From: JAAYBT01 sp964404395
GTDB taxonomy: Bacteria; Bacillota; Clostridia; Acetivibrionales; DTU013
DNA length: 25,065 nt
NCBI GenBank assembly: GCA_964404395.1
Contig: CAYOKA010000018.1
Span: 1-25,065, forward strand
Reading direction: 5' to 3'
This document shows, piece by piece, positions 6,986 through 14,693 of this stretch. A program made the translations under genes and the position numbers. Every line of letters starts with the position of its first letter. Position 1 is the first letter of the stretch. Below the pieces are notes generated by a model. The model was given only the letters and a program-made list of their open reading frames with translations, had not been told where the DNA came from and searched no databases.

Positions 6986-8653
6986 CTATTTGCTTATCCT
7001 ATGATTTACCGTACCGGAAACAATAAACTCTTTTTCAAACTTTACATATTGCATATGTGATAGATTCTCTTTTTTTTGCGGGAAATCTACTCTATTATGT
7101 CCGCCCCGCGTCTCATTTCTTCCTAGCATCGCAGCCAGCACAAGTTTGGCGGAACATAGGGCATTATAGGTTTGAAAAGCATCAGCTGGGCTACCGCTAT
7201 TCATACAGTCCAGTGGGTTGAAAAGCTTACTGAGTTCATTTAGTCTTGCACAGCCTTCAAGCAATCCTTTTGCGCTTCTTTTAAGGAATGCCTTCCTCTG
7301 CATAATGCTTTTAATTTCCTGCATGACATTTTTAGGGTCCAATTTGTTTTGCACACCTGTATCACATCCTGATTCAAGTGCCTTCCAAATAGTCTTCTCC
7401 GTTACATGCCCTAGACCTGTTCCCTCAAATGCAACTGCATTTCGTGCCGCAAGCTTACCAAATACTTGCGTTGCAAGCATAGAATTGCCTCCCATTCTAT
7501 TGGACCCATGACAACCGCCGGCGGACTCTCCGCATGCAAATAAACCAGGGATATCTGTTGTAACCGAACTGCTCATCAACACACCGCCATTAAACGCATG
7601 GCAATGTGGGAATATTGTCATAACCTCATCCAGTGAATGTCCGCTTTTCTGGAGAAAAGCACGCCAATGATCAAACCGCCGCTGCTCCAATCGGCTGACA
7701 TCAGGTTTAATGACAACCCCTAACCCATTACCTTTTTCCCATTCCTCCACAATCGAGAGATCAAAATATTTTGAATTGTCTGCAGTTGTAAAAGGTCCGT
7801 GACTGCCGCGCAAGGTCAAGCAATCTTCAACCGTACAGCCGTCAGGGAGATACTTTTGCAGGAATGTCTCTCCCTTTAGATTTGTCACATCGGGCTGGGT
7901 CGCAAATACATATTGATAATAATTTAGACCCTTAACAGGTGCTACTGTAGCATTAATAAACTGTATAAACTCGAGGTTGACAATTCTTGCCCCATGACGC
8001 GCGGCCATTGCATAAGCTGAACCGTCCAGATTTCCGGAAGAATAAGTATATTGAAAAATATTTTCCGCACCGCCGCATGCTAACACTACCGCAGATGCAG
8101 AGAATGCAACCAGTTTACCTTCGTTATGGAATCCTATTGCTCCCACAACAACACCGTCTGAAACGATCAGTTCGTAAATCGCCACATTTTCAACAAGACG
8201 TATGTTACTATGTTTTTTTATTTGTGATACAAGACTTTTTATCGCCTGATCCAAGTCTATTAATACAGCCCCGCGCGATTTCTTTCCAAAGCATGTGATA
8301 ACGCCCAGATCATTTAAAAGCTTGAATTTCAGACCATACCCCACAAGTTCATCAAAAGACTCGCGAGAATGCTGCGCCATCTTCCAAACCAATTTTTCAT
8401 TGACACATCCGTCCGCCGCATTCAAAATCTCATTGTAAAAATCTTCAGTATCCTTATCGTCCTGTGCGAACATAATTCCCCATTCAGGCGAATTCCTGTA
8501 AAACGTGGAACCGGTTTTGCATATCTTAGATTGCAAAGTCAGGATCACGCTCTTCCCACTTTTTGCAGCCTCAAGCGCCGCCTTGATACCTGCACCCCCT
8601 CCGCCCACGACAAGCACGTCGCAGTTGAGGATCGTATCAACTTTGCCCCCCAT
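6986..8653 (-). CDS. FAD-dependent fumarate-reductase/succinate-dehydrogenase-like flavoprotein
   Basis: This 555-residue protein is a member of the flavoprotein family of fumarate reductase, succinate dehydrogenase and L-aspartate oxidase. Landmarks are the FAD loop VVGGGGAGIKAA (15-26), HCHAFNGGVLM (350-360), GLFACGESAGGCHGSNRMGG (370-389) and ETRGGHNRVDFP (514-525). Relative to fumarate reductase, one substrate His (352) and Arg (386) appear kept, and an Arg at 282 is in place. The catalytic His of the QFHPT motif is Ile (QFINAT, 231-236). No partner iron-sulfur or cytochrome gene is present, so electrons may go to a soluble carrier or quinone. It probably desaturates, oxidises or reduces the operon's substrate, but simple succinate/fumarate chemistry is unlikely. 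Confidence 0.85.
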   Translation of the reverse strand: MGGKVDTILNCDVLVVGGGGAGIKAALEAAKSGKSVILTLQSKICKTGSTFYRNSPEWGIMFAQDDKDTEDFYNEILNAADGCVNEKLVWKMAQHSRESFDELVGYGLKFKLLNDLGVITCFGKKSRGAVLIDLDQAIKSLVSQIKKHSNIRLVENVAIYELIVSDGVVVGAIGFHNEGKLVAFSASAVVLACGGAENIFQYTYSSGNLDGSAYAMAARHGARIVNLEFIQFINATVAPVKGLNYYQYVFATQPDVTNLKGETFLQKYLPDGCTVEDCLTLRGSHGPFTTADNSKYFDLSIVEEWEKGNGLGVVIKPDVSRLEQRRFDHWRAFLQKSGHSLDEVMTIFPHCHAFNGGVLMSSSVTTDIPGLFACGESAGGCHGSNRMGGNSMLATQVFGKLAARNAVAFEGTGLGHVTEKTIWKALESGCDTGVQNKLDPKNVMQEIKSIMQRKAFLKRSAKGLLEGCARLNELSKLFNPLDCMNSGSPADAFQTYNALCSAKLVLAAMLGRNETRGGHNRVDFPQKKENLSHMQYVKFEKEFIVSGTVNHRISK

Positions 8654-8677
8654 TTGTATCGCCCCTTGTTGTTGTGA

Positions 8678-9451
8678 CTATCTAACCAGGTATCCCCCAT
8701 CGACGGGAAGAATAACACCACAGACATAATCAGATGCTTTTGATGCCAGATAAATTATAGTTCCTATCACATCATCGGGCTCCCCCCACCTGCCCGCCGG
8801 TGTTCTTTCCATCGCAGACCGTTCCGTCTCTTTATTCTCACGCAGTGCAGTGGTCATCTGTGTTCTAAAGCCTCCGGGAGCAATTGCATTAACGTTGATC
8901 CCGCGTCCTGCCCACTCATTGGAAAGAGCTTTTGTCAATTGCGCAATACCGCCCTTGCTTGCCGCATAGGCCATAATATGGTGAGACCCAAAAAAGCTTG
9001 TCATAGATGCCATATTGATGATCTTCCCATATCCCTTTTGGAGCATTTTTCTTCCGGAAAGCTGACACATCATAGCTGTAGCAGTCAGATTTACGTCTAT
9101 TATTTTTTGCCATTCCTTCGTCGGAAAATCCTCTGCGGGATAACGACCTTGTATTGCGGCATTGTTTACCAGTATATCAATATCACCGCCTAGCAGTTCA
9201 ACAGCTTTTGCAAAAATGTCCTCAATATCATCAGTGCGTGATAAATCGCCTGTAATACCGTGGACAGTATACTTTCCCCCACTTAATTTCTCCGCACGCA
9301 TTTGTGTCTTGTCAGATGAACCTATAATCACAACTTCCGCTCCGGCCATACTCAATCCTCTGGTAATAGCCTCACCAATTCCCCGGCCGCCTCCCGTTAC
9401 GATTGCTTTCTTTCCCTTCAGACTAAAAAGATTCTGCATCAAATCATTCAT
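8678..9451 (-). CDS. KduD-like short-chain dehydrogenase/reductase
   Basis: A 257-residue classical SDR with TGGGRGIG (19-26), NNAA, the catalytic Ser in NMAS (S149), Tyr162 and Lys166 in YAASK, and the C-terminal GRWGEPDDVIG and VDGGYLV. This overall pattern is closest, by eye, to 2-dehydro-3-deoxy-D-gluconate 5-dehydrogenase (KduD) and gluconate 5-dehydrogenase. These act on hydroxyl or keto groups of sugar acids. GGAGG lies 8 bases before the ATG, and the ATG overlaps the regulator's stop as ATGA, so the two genes are coupled. It differs from the second SDR in the operon by having a normal glycine-rich loop. The substrate assignment is tentative. Confidence 0.85.
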   Translation of the reverse strand: MNDLMQNLFSLKGKKAIVTGGGRGIGEAITRGLSMAGAEVVIIGSSDKTQMRAEKLSGGKYTVHGITGDLSRTDDIEDIFAKAVELLGGDIDILVNNAAIQGRYPAEDFPTKEWQKIIDVNLTATAMMCQLSGRKMLQKGYGKIINMASMTSFFGSHHIMAYAASKGGIAQLTKALSNEWAGRGINVNAIAPGGFRTQMTTALRENKETERSAMERTPAGRWGEPDDVIGTIIYLASKASDYVCGVILPVDGGYLVR

Positions 9452-10542
9452 TTTAATTTCCTCCCCAGGCAGCTATCCCTTATGATGAGTTCCGGCTGAA
9501 GAGTAAATACATTTATGCCTTTCAGCTTTTCCCCTTGCAACTCATTATAAAGTATCTTCGCAGAACGTCTTCCCAATTCATAATTCTTGAAGCACACAGA
9601 TGTAAGCTGCACTTCCAGCGCCTCACATATGCTTGTATTGTCATATCCAATAAGCCCCACATCATCGGAAACCTTCAGATTGCAATCCCGTAAAGCACGA
9701 TATACGCTTAATGCAATCCTATCATTGAAGCAAAAAAATGCATCAGGTGGATTGTCGCTCTTCAATATTCGACTGGTAAATTCATAGCTGAAGTCACCAT
9801 TCCTGCTGTATTCATCAAAAGGCTCAAGGCACACAATACTTCGGTCAATTTTTATCCCACTCTCTGCCAACGCGCCCACATATCCACAATAGCGGTCCAT
9901 ACTCGACTTGTAGCGTTCCTGAGCAATATACGCTATATGGTTATAGTTTTTTTCTATGAGGTGCTTTGTAGCAATAAATCCTCCATAAAAATCATTGGAA
10001 TAGATATAAGGCACAGTAGGCATGGAAGAAATATTACGGTTACAGAATACAAAGGGAATATTCTTTTCTCTTAGTCTATAAAACCCGCTTTCATCCGTCT
10101 CCTTTGAAATAGCCGGTATGATAATAATCCCCATTATACCCGAATCAATAAGACGCATTATATGCTCATTCTGTTTGTTTATGTCATGATCAGTATTGCA
10201 TATAACCGTATTGATATTTTGCAGTCTGGCAAAATCCTCCACACCTCTTATGAATAGCGGGTATATATCTGAAACCAAATCCGGTAATATGACTCCCCAG
10301 GATGCAACTCCTTCCGAAAGCGCATTCATGTTGGATCGATATTCTGCAGATACATACGTGCCGCTGCCTATAATAGAATACAGAACCTTTTCTTTAATCA
10401 GTTCATTTACTGCCATATCGATAGTTGTTCGTGAAAATTTGTATTTTCGGCACATGGACGGTCTGGACATGATTCTCTCATCTGGGCGCAGTTTTTTAAT
10501 ATCATCGAGAATTCTCTCCTTCACAATATCATGTTTTAGCAA
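9448..10542 (-). CDS. GntR-type HTH / LacI-type sensor transcriptional regulator (AraR-like)
   Basis: About 364 residues. The first 70 form a GntR winged helix-turn-helix (RPSMCRKYKFSRTTIDMAVN, then YSIIGSGTYV). The remainder is a LacI/periplasmic-binding-like sugar sensor (WGVILPDLVSDIYPLFIRGV, DAFFCFNDRIALSVYRAL, VGLIGYDN). This is the layout of AraR. I chose a TTG at 10542 because GGGGGTGA sits 5 bases ahead; a GTG at 10551 would lie inside that site. It is the first gene of the catabolic operon and overlaps the next gene by 4 bases, so it very probably controls its own operon, most likely as a repressor released by a pathway sugar or intermediate. Confidence 0.88.
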   Translation of the reverse strand: MLKHDIVKERILDDIKKLRPDERIMSRPSMCRKYKFSRTTIDMAVNELIKEKVLYSIIGSGTYVSAEYRSNMNALSEGVASWGVILPDLVSDIYPLFIRGVEDFARLQNINTVICNTDHDINKQNEHIMRLIDSGIMGIIIIPAISKETDESGFYRLREKNIPFVFCNRNISSMPTVPYIYSNDFYGGFIATKHLIEKNYNHIAYIAQERYKSSMDRYCGYVGALAESGIKIDRSIVCLEPFDEYSRNGDFSYEFTSRILKSDNPPDAFFCFNDRIALSVYRALRDCNLKVSDDVGLIGYDNTSICEALEVQLTSVCFKNYELGRRSAKILYNELQGEKLKGINVFTLQPELIIRDSCLGRKLK

Positions 10543-10579
10543 ACTGCTCACCCCCTTCGTCGCGAATACCTGTCATCAT

Positions 10580-10600
10580 CTGTATTTATTATATATACAG
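10580..10600. promoter_or_regulatory. operator-like palindrome over the -10 box
   Basis: Ten-base arms, CTGTATTTAT and ATATATACAG, around one central base match at 9 of 10 positions. The palindrome covers the -10 element of the operon promoter, a standard place for repression by a GntR/LacI-type dimer. It is the best candidate operator for the adjacent regulator. Confidence 0.5.
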
Positions 10601-10617
10601 TTATTGATTTTTGTCAA
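10588..10617 (-). promoter_or_regulatory. promoter of the catabolic operon
   Basis: On the minus strand a perfect TTGACA (10617-10612) is separated by 18 bases from a perfect TATAAT (10593-10588), about 45 bases before the regulator start. No other strong promoter is apparent between the operon genes, so this one may drive all ten intact genes. Confidence 0.75.
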
Positions 10618-10728
10618 AGAGTAGTCTGATATATCAGGCAGCTTTCCACACAAGTAACCAAACCTGCCTGTTTATGAGTTCATGGTTAGTCATTAAAGGA
10701 AAATGTTGGGCTTAGGTATATGCAGAAA

Positions 10729-10756
10729 GAGATTGAGATTGAGATTGATATTGAGA
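10729..10756. repeat. GAGATT simple repeat
   Basis: Four near-copies of the hexamer GAGATT (one altered to GATATT) lie just after the end of the first glycosylase gene. Nothing else is evident in 10618-10767. Confidence 0.5.
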
Positions 10757-10767
10757 GAAGCGATGTG

Positions 10768-11340
10768 TCATAAAACTTCCCGTAGCTTTAGAATATCATC
10801 CTGGCAGGTCTGCTTCAGGCTTTGATTGTATATTACACTGGCAGGGTGATAAAGCGGGAAGATCATCAGCTTCTTTTTTCCAATTTTTTCATATGCAGGC
10901 CTGCCATGCATTTCTCCGATGTTTACAGAAAAATCGCCCATAACCGCTCGCAGCGGCACATTCCCGAGGGTTACAACGCAGGCCGGGCTGATTAGCTCTA
11001 TTTCTTTGAGCAAAAACACTCTGCTCGATATTATTTCGTCCCTGGTGGCCGGTCGGTTTGACAATCTTCCTGTCTTTGGACTGACCTTGGACAGCCTGTA
11101 CTTAATAGCATTGGTGATGTATATTTCATCTCGGCTGATTCCTGCAAGCTGAAGAAATTCATCCAGATTTTTCCCTGCTGCTCCTGAAAAAGGGCGGGAA
11201 AGCTTTACCTCTTCACGACCTGGTGCCTCACCTATCAGAAGAAGCTTGGGTTCAGTGCAGCCGCATCCGAATACAAACTCATTGCCGGCAAACTTATCGG
11301 CATATTCCTTATATAAATTCGAAAGCTGTTGATTTACCAT
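10768..11340 (-). CDS. family-4-like uracil-DNA glycosylase lacking the iron-sulfur cysteines
   Basis: A 190-residue uracil-DNA glycosylase superfamily protein. Motif A (GEAPGREE), RPFSGAAGKNLDEFL, ITNAIKYRL and the C-terminal HPAS motif B are present, so uracil excision or recognition is plausible. The four cysteines that hold the 4Fe-4S cluster in family 4 are absent: no CxxC before motif A, Tyr in place of Cys in IKYR, and Ser in EIISSRVF. A GCGC pair just before motif A aligns elsewhere. The start at 11340 is preferred because earlier in-frame codons are a low-complexity repeat; a GGAGG lies 12 bases upstream. It sits 149 bases after a normal family-4 paralogue. Confidence 0.8.
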   Translation of the reverse strand: MVNQQLSNLYKEYADKFAGNEFVFGCGCTEPKLLLIGEAPGREEVKLSRPFSGAAGKNLDEFLQLAGISRDEIYITNAIKYRLSKVSPKTGRLSNRPATRDEIISSRVFLLKEIELISPACVVTLGNVPLRAVMGDFSVNIGEMHGRPAYEKIGKKKLMIFPLYHPASVIYNQSLKQTCQDDILKLREVL

Positions 11341-11386
11341 GGTTTTAACTGTCCTCCAGAAATGATACTCCCTATAAGGGCTAGCC

Positions 11387-11448
11387 ATTGATTGTATTGA
11401 TTTGATTTGCCTTGATTGCCCTGGTTGCCTTGGTTGCCTTGACTGCAT
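11387..11448. repeat. degenerate TTGCCTTGG/TTGATT tandem repeat
   Basis: About seven degenerate copies of a 9-10 base unit (TTGATT..., TTGCCTTGG) lie between the two glycosylase genes. Read on the minus strand they would give a Gln/Arg/Ser-rich extension to the downstream gene, which I regard as noncoding. Confidence 0.5.
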
Positions 11449-11457
11449 TACCTATAT

Positions 11458-11521
11458 TAATCTCATCTAGTTATCTGCGCTAATTTCATCTATGTAGCTG
11501 CATTAATCTCACTTAGCTTAG
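11458..11521. repeat. three degenerate 23-base direct repeats
   Basis: Units begin at 11458, 11481 and 11504 and share TAATCTCATCTA-like starts. The third unit and part of the second lie inside the last codons of the upstream glycosylase gene and form its C-terminal tail (SEINAAT). Confidence 0.45.
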
Positions 11522-12053
11522 CCCTGACCTTCTTCATGTCCTCAAAGAGCAGCACTTTCTTGGACGCATCCCGCAGTAAGGCAGCCGGATGAAATGTAGG
11601 CATTATCCAAAAGCCCTTGCGCTCGATCCACCGCCCCCTGATTTGTGTAATCTTCGCAGTTTTATCGATGACATATTTCATTGCGGTAGAACCCATGCAC
11701 ACCATAATCCTCGGCCTGATTAGGGCAACCTGATTTCTCAGCCAGGGCAGGCAGCTCAAAGCCTCATCATCTGTCGGAGTTCGGTTTGAAGGGGGACGAC
11801 ACTTGATAACATTGCATATATAGTATTCATCTTCATCGAACATTAAGCCTGACAGAAGCAGATCAAGCAATTTTCCTGCCGCACCCACGAAGGGCTTCCC
11901 CTGCTCGTCCTCCTGCTTTCCCGGCCCCTCACCGATCAGCATCAGCGAGGCCGTCCTTGATCCGCGTTCGATAACTATATTTGTCCTGGTTTTCCCAAGT
12001 TCACATTTCATGCAGGCAGTGCACTTGTCCTCAAGCTCTTTCCACCCCAGCAT
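11490..12053 (-). CDS. family-4 uracil-DNA glycosylase (4Fe-4S type)
   Basis: A 187-residue uracil-DNA glycosylase of the thermophile/clostridial family 4, which removes uracil arising from cytosine deamination. The sequence shows the cluster ligands CTACMKC (the CxxC pair), IKCRPPSNR and SCLPWL, plus motif A GEGPGKQED and motif B HPAALLRD. A G-rich site (GGGGGAAGAG) precedes the ATG. Length is normal for the family. The last residues are encoded by a short degenerate repeat. It is followed by a second, cysteine-free paralogue and preceded 119 bases away by an MFS transporter, which has no evident link with repair. Confidence 0.92.
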   Translation of the reverse strand: MLGWKELEDKCTACMKCELGKTRTNIVIERGSRTASLMLIGEGPGKQEDEQGKPFVGAAGKLLDLLLSGLMFDEDEYYICNVIKCRPPSNRTPTDDEALSCLPWLRNQVALIRPRIMVCMGSTAMKYVIDKTAKITQIRGRWIERKGFWIMPTFHPAALLRDASKKVLLFEDMKKVRAKLSEINAAT

Positions 12054-12172
12054 ATTGAATCTCTTCCCCCTAATCTAATCCTTCTAATACAACTACCTGA
12101 CGATAATCCCGAAAGCATTAATTCCCAACGTTTCCAGCCGGATATGCCTTCATATATAGCTGCTAAAACTCA

Positions 12173-13411
12173 CTATTCCATATGCTCAATATTTTCAAAA
12201 CCCTTCTTCGCTTCGGCTCTGGGTTCGCCATGCTTCACCAGCATCATGAAGAAGAAGGCAAGCACCATCGATACGCTGGCATATATGAAGAGGTACCTGT
12301 CCCCGATAATATCCTTCAAATAGCCAAAGAGTATTGGGCTGACAATAGCTGCCAGCATGGAAAAGAAGTAGTAATAGCCGGTATACTTTCCAATCCCCTT
12401 GTTTGGCGTCATTTCAACCACCATTGGGTAAGAATTAATGTTAATCAGCGCCCAGCTGACACCACCAATGGCAAGCAGAATATATAGCAGATTTGAGTTG
12501 CTGCCGCCCACAAAGTTGGCACCAAGAAATACTGCAAGCAAGGCGACAATGCCTATCAAGATAGTTCTCTTCCTGCCTATCTTTGTGGCTAACAGACCCG
12601 ATGGAATCGAAAAAACGACCAGCATAGCCGAGAAAACCGCCAGCATAAAAGAGGATTGGCTCTTGTCAATGAAAAGAACCAGCTCGCCATAGGTTGAAAA
12701 GAAGGTTTCCACTGCATTGTATCCTGTAAACCAGAAGAAAATGGCGAGAAGCAGGAAAATCAAGCTTAAGCCTACACCACTCTCCTTTTCCACCTCAACC
12801 GTCCCGGTTTCATTTTTATCATGAACGTCATCTGCGATTTCCTTTGGCTCATGCACGAATAAATACATAACAATAATAGTCACGATCATGATTGCTGAAC
12901 CCGTTGCAAATGGCAGATATTCATTAAGCTGGAAAAGGAAACCGCCAATCAGGAAGGCGATAACAGCACCGACGCCGCCCATGAAATTGATGACGCCGTT
13001 TGCCTTACTGCGCAGCTTTCGAGGCGTAAAATCAGGCATCAGCGCTACTGTAGGTGCCCTGTAAATGCTCATAAAAAAGTTCATGGCGATGACCGTTATC
13101 ATAAGCGGAATCAAAGCCATCCTCGTAACAGGAATTAAAATAAAGGCCAGCGCAGAAAGGGGAATTCCAACCAAAAGAAATGGCATCCTTCTGCCATATC
13201 TTGTATTTGTCCGATCGCTTAATGCGCCGAAAACCGGCAGAAATATTACAGCGAATATATTATCGATTGTCATAACAGCACCTACAGAGACTCCGGATAA
13301 GCCCAAGTCCTTCAGGTAGATAGGCATCGCAATGTTGTAGATGCCCCACACAATACTGACGGTAAAAAACCCAAGACCGATTAACATGGTATTCTTATAA
13401 TTTAGCTTCAT
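12173..13411 (-). CDS. MFS transporter, GPH/SLC45-like sugar transporter type
   Basis: A 412-residue major facilitator protein with about twelve membrane helices. The loop after helix 2, GALSDRTNTRYGRRMPF, is the signature seen in the GPH and SLC45-like sugar transporters, and a matching IGRKRT loop follows in the second half. A charged cytoplasmic loop (KEIADDVHDKNETGTVEVEK) separates the halves. I use the ATG at 13411, which overlaps the end of the phosphodiesterase gene by 17 bases; an ATG 8 codons earlier is open. The overlap suggests one transcript with the phosphodiesterase, so export or import of a glycerophosphodiester product or a sugar is possible. Substrate unknown. Confidence 0.85.
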   Translation of the reverse strand: MKLNYKNTMLIGLGFFTVSIVWGIYNIAMPIYLKDLGLSGVSVGAVMTIDNIFAVIFLPVFGALSDRTNTRYGRRMPFLLVGIPLSALAFILIPVTRMALIPLMITVIAMNFFMSIYRAPTVALMPDFTPRKLRSKANGVINFMGGVGAVIAFLIGGFLFQLNEYLPFATGSAIMIVTIIVMYLFVHEPKEIADDVHDKNETGTVEVEKESGVGLSLIFLLLAIFFWFTGYNAVETFFSTYGELVLFIDKSQSSFMLAVFSAMLVVFSIPSGLLATKIGRKRTILIGIVALLAVFLGANFVGGSNSNLLYILLAIGGVSWALININSYPMVVEMTPNKGIGKYTGYYYFFSMLAAIVSPILFGYLKDIIGDRYLFIYASVSMVLAFFFMMLVKHGEPRAEAKKGFENIEHME

Positions 13412-14174
13412 CTTCGCCCTTACCTCCCATTTCATTCGCTATTTTTATCGCAATATCAGGAACATTGGTTATAATTCCGTCAACTCCCGCCTGAACCATA
13501 GCCTTAATCTGCTCAGGCTGGTCAACAGTGAAGGGGTTCACCATAATACTATTAAGCTTGCAGCCTCTCATCACTTCAGGGACAATATTGTAAAAAAGAG
13601 GGTGTATGGCAATTGCACCGATACTGCGAGCATATTTCCAGGGTTCATAAAGACCGGCCATATATAGAGGTGCAGTTTTTATTTCAGGATCGATTTTGCG
13701 TATCTCCACAAGGCTGTAGTGGTTGAAGGATGATATGATTGTGCGGTTGGTGAGCTTATGCTTTCTTATTGCAGAAGCCACAGCCTGCTCAATGCCCGGA
13801 TAAAAAACAGGTCCATTTTTGATTTCAACGTTCAACAGCCCATCCCATCCGGCTATCAGCTGTAGCAGTTCATCAAGCTCGGGTATTCTCTCGTCCTTGA
13901 ATTCAGGTGAAAACCATGAGCCAAAATCCAGCGACTTAAGCTCGTCAAAGGTCTTATCCCTTATCAGACCCTTCCCATTGCTGGTCCTGTCTACCTTCTC
14001 ATCGTGTGTGGCCATAAGGTGTCCATCCGCGCTTAGATGTACATCTGTCTCAATGCCTCCGGCCCCAAGCTCCAATGCCCTCCTAAAAGCTGCCATCGTA
14101 TTCTCAGGCGCCTGCCTGGAGGCTCCTCTGTGTGCAATGATCACAGGTTTTCTGATATCCGTCACCCCTTCCAC
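13395..14174 (-). CDS. glycerophosphodiester phosphodiesterase (GDPD/UgpQ-like)
   Basis: A 259-residue cytosolic GDPD-family TIM barrel. The catalytic and metal-binding signature is intact: AHRGASRQAPENTMAAF with the first catalytic His, ETD in GGIETDVHLS, and ATHDEKVDRT with the second His; VEIKN holds a further metal-site Glu. It hydrolyses glycerophosphodiesters from lipid turnover to glycerol 3-phosphate and an alcohol. No signal peptide is present. The start is uncertain: the GTG at 14174 has no clear site and a GTG at 14165 abuts GGAAGGG. It overlaps the MFS gene downstream. Confidence 0.9.
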   Translation of the reverse strand: MEGVTDIRKPVIIAHRGASRQAPENTMAAFRRALELGAGGIETDVHLSADGHLMATHDEKVDRTSNGKGLIRDKTFDELKSLDFGSWFSPEFKDERIPELDELLQLIAGWDGLLNVEIKNGPVFYPGIEQAVASAIRKHKLTNRTIISSFNHYSLVEIRKIDPEIKTAPLYMAGLYEPWKYARSIGAIAIHPLFYNIVPEVMRGCKLNSIMVNPFTVDQPEQIKAMVQAGVDGIITNVPDIAIKIANEMGGKGEDEAKL

Positions 14175-14183
14175 ATTAGGGCA

Positions 14184-14201
14184 TTTTGCGACATCGCAAA
14201 A
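14184..14201. repeat. palindrome TTTTGCGA-CA-TCGCAAAA
   Basis: Perfect 8-base arms with a 2-base centre lie between the PFL remnant and the phosphodiesterase start. It could be an operator for the phosphodiesterase-MFS pair; no clear promoter is seen next to it. Confidence 0.4.
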
Positions 14202-14213
14202 GCCTTTATGCTG

Positions 14214-14510
14214 CTAATTGCGCAGACTAATTACAGGCGCCGGTATACGGCCGCCCCTCTTTACGAATTCACTGCTTCCAAAGCTGTTCAGGCTCATTAC
14301 GGGGCCTGTCCCCAGTAACCCGCCGAATTCCACCATGTCTCCCGCCACCTTACCCGGTGCAGGTATGATTCTGACAGCGGTAGTTTTGCTATTCACCATC
14401 CCAATTGCCATCTCGTCTGCAATAATTGCGGATATAGTATCTGCCGTGGTATCTCCGGGCACAACAATCATGTCCAGGCCTACAGAACAAACGCAGGTCA
14501 TAGCTTCCAT
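14214..14510 (-). pseudogene. C-terminal remnant of a PFL-family (DUF711/UPF0210) protein
   Basis: The 98-residue frame matches, from memory of the family, the last quarter of the PFL/DUF711 proteins: MEAMTCVCSVGLDMIVVPGD, ADTISAIIADEMAIGMVNSK, TTAVRIIPAPGK, VEFGGLLG and the ending RGGRIPAPVISLRN. The family is normally about 450 residues, so some 350 are missing. In-frame sequence upstream of the ATG (14511-14534) does not look like the family and is closed by a stop at 14535-14537. No ribosome site precedes the ATG. I conclude it is a 5'-deleted gene. Codons in the kept part have no stops or frameshifts, so the loss may be recent. Confidence 0.75.
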
Positions 14511-14573
14511 ATTAAACGCTCCCTGCCATCCATCTTATTAGAACTATATCAAACTGGGCATCAAAATACAATA

Positions 14574-14623
14574 AAAAAGAAGTGCCGATGTCACTCTATG
14601 CCACAAGTCAGGCACTTCTTTTT
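14574..14623. terminator. bidirectional terminator after the SLH gene
   Basis: Perfect 13-base arms, AAAAAGAAGTGCC and GGCACTTCTTTTT, flank a 24-base loop. The A/T runs let it work in both directions. It closes the export operon read from the right and would also insulate the PFL remnant. Confidence 0.8.
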
Positions 14624-14693
14624 ACAATAGATTGCAACAGTATATCTGCTTATTTGTGGTACCCTTTAATTGCATACGTTTTTCCCCAACTGC

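Noticed and set aside
408..10617. Reading the operon as a sialic acid pathway
   Set aside because: The YhcH scar, NAL-like aldolase and MocA enzyme hint at it, but there is no NanE, NanK, NagA or NagB, and the aldolase lacks the typical NanA sequence around the lysine.
408..10617. Reading the operon as a sulfoquinovose pathway
   Set aside because: The NitT/TauT importer suggested a sulfonate, but no lactonase, dehydratase, glycosidase or monooxygenase of the known routes is present.
11341..11448. N-terminal extension of the second glycosylase from an ATG at 11448
   Set aside because: It translates a simple DNA repeat into Gln/Arg/Ser-rich sequence, and the family alignment begins after 11340.
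11387..11521. Possible CRISPR array
   Set aside because: Repeats are short, degenerate and adjacent, with no spacers and no cas genes nearby.
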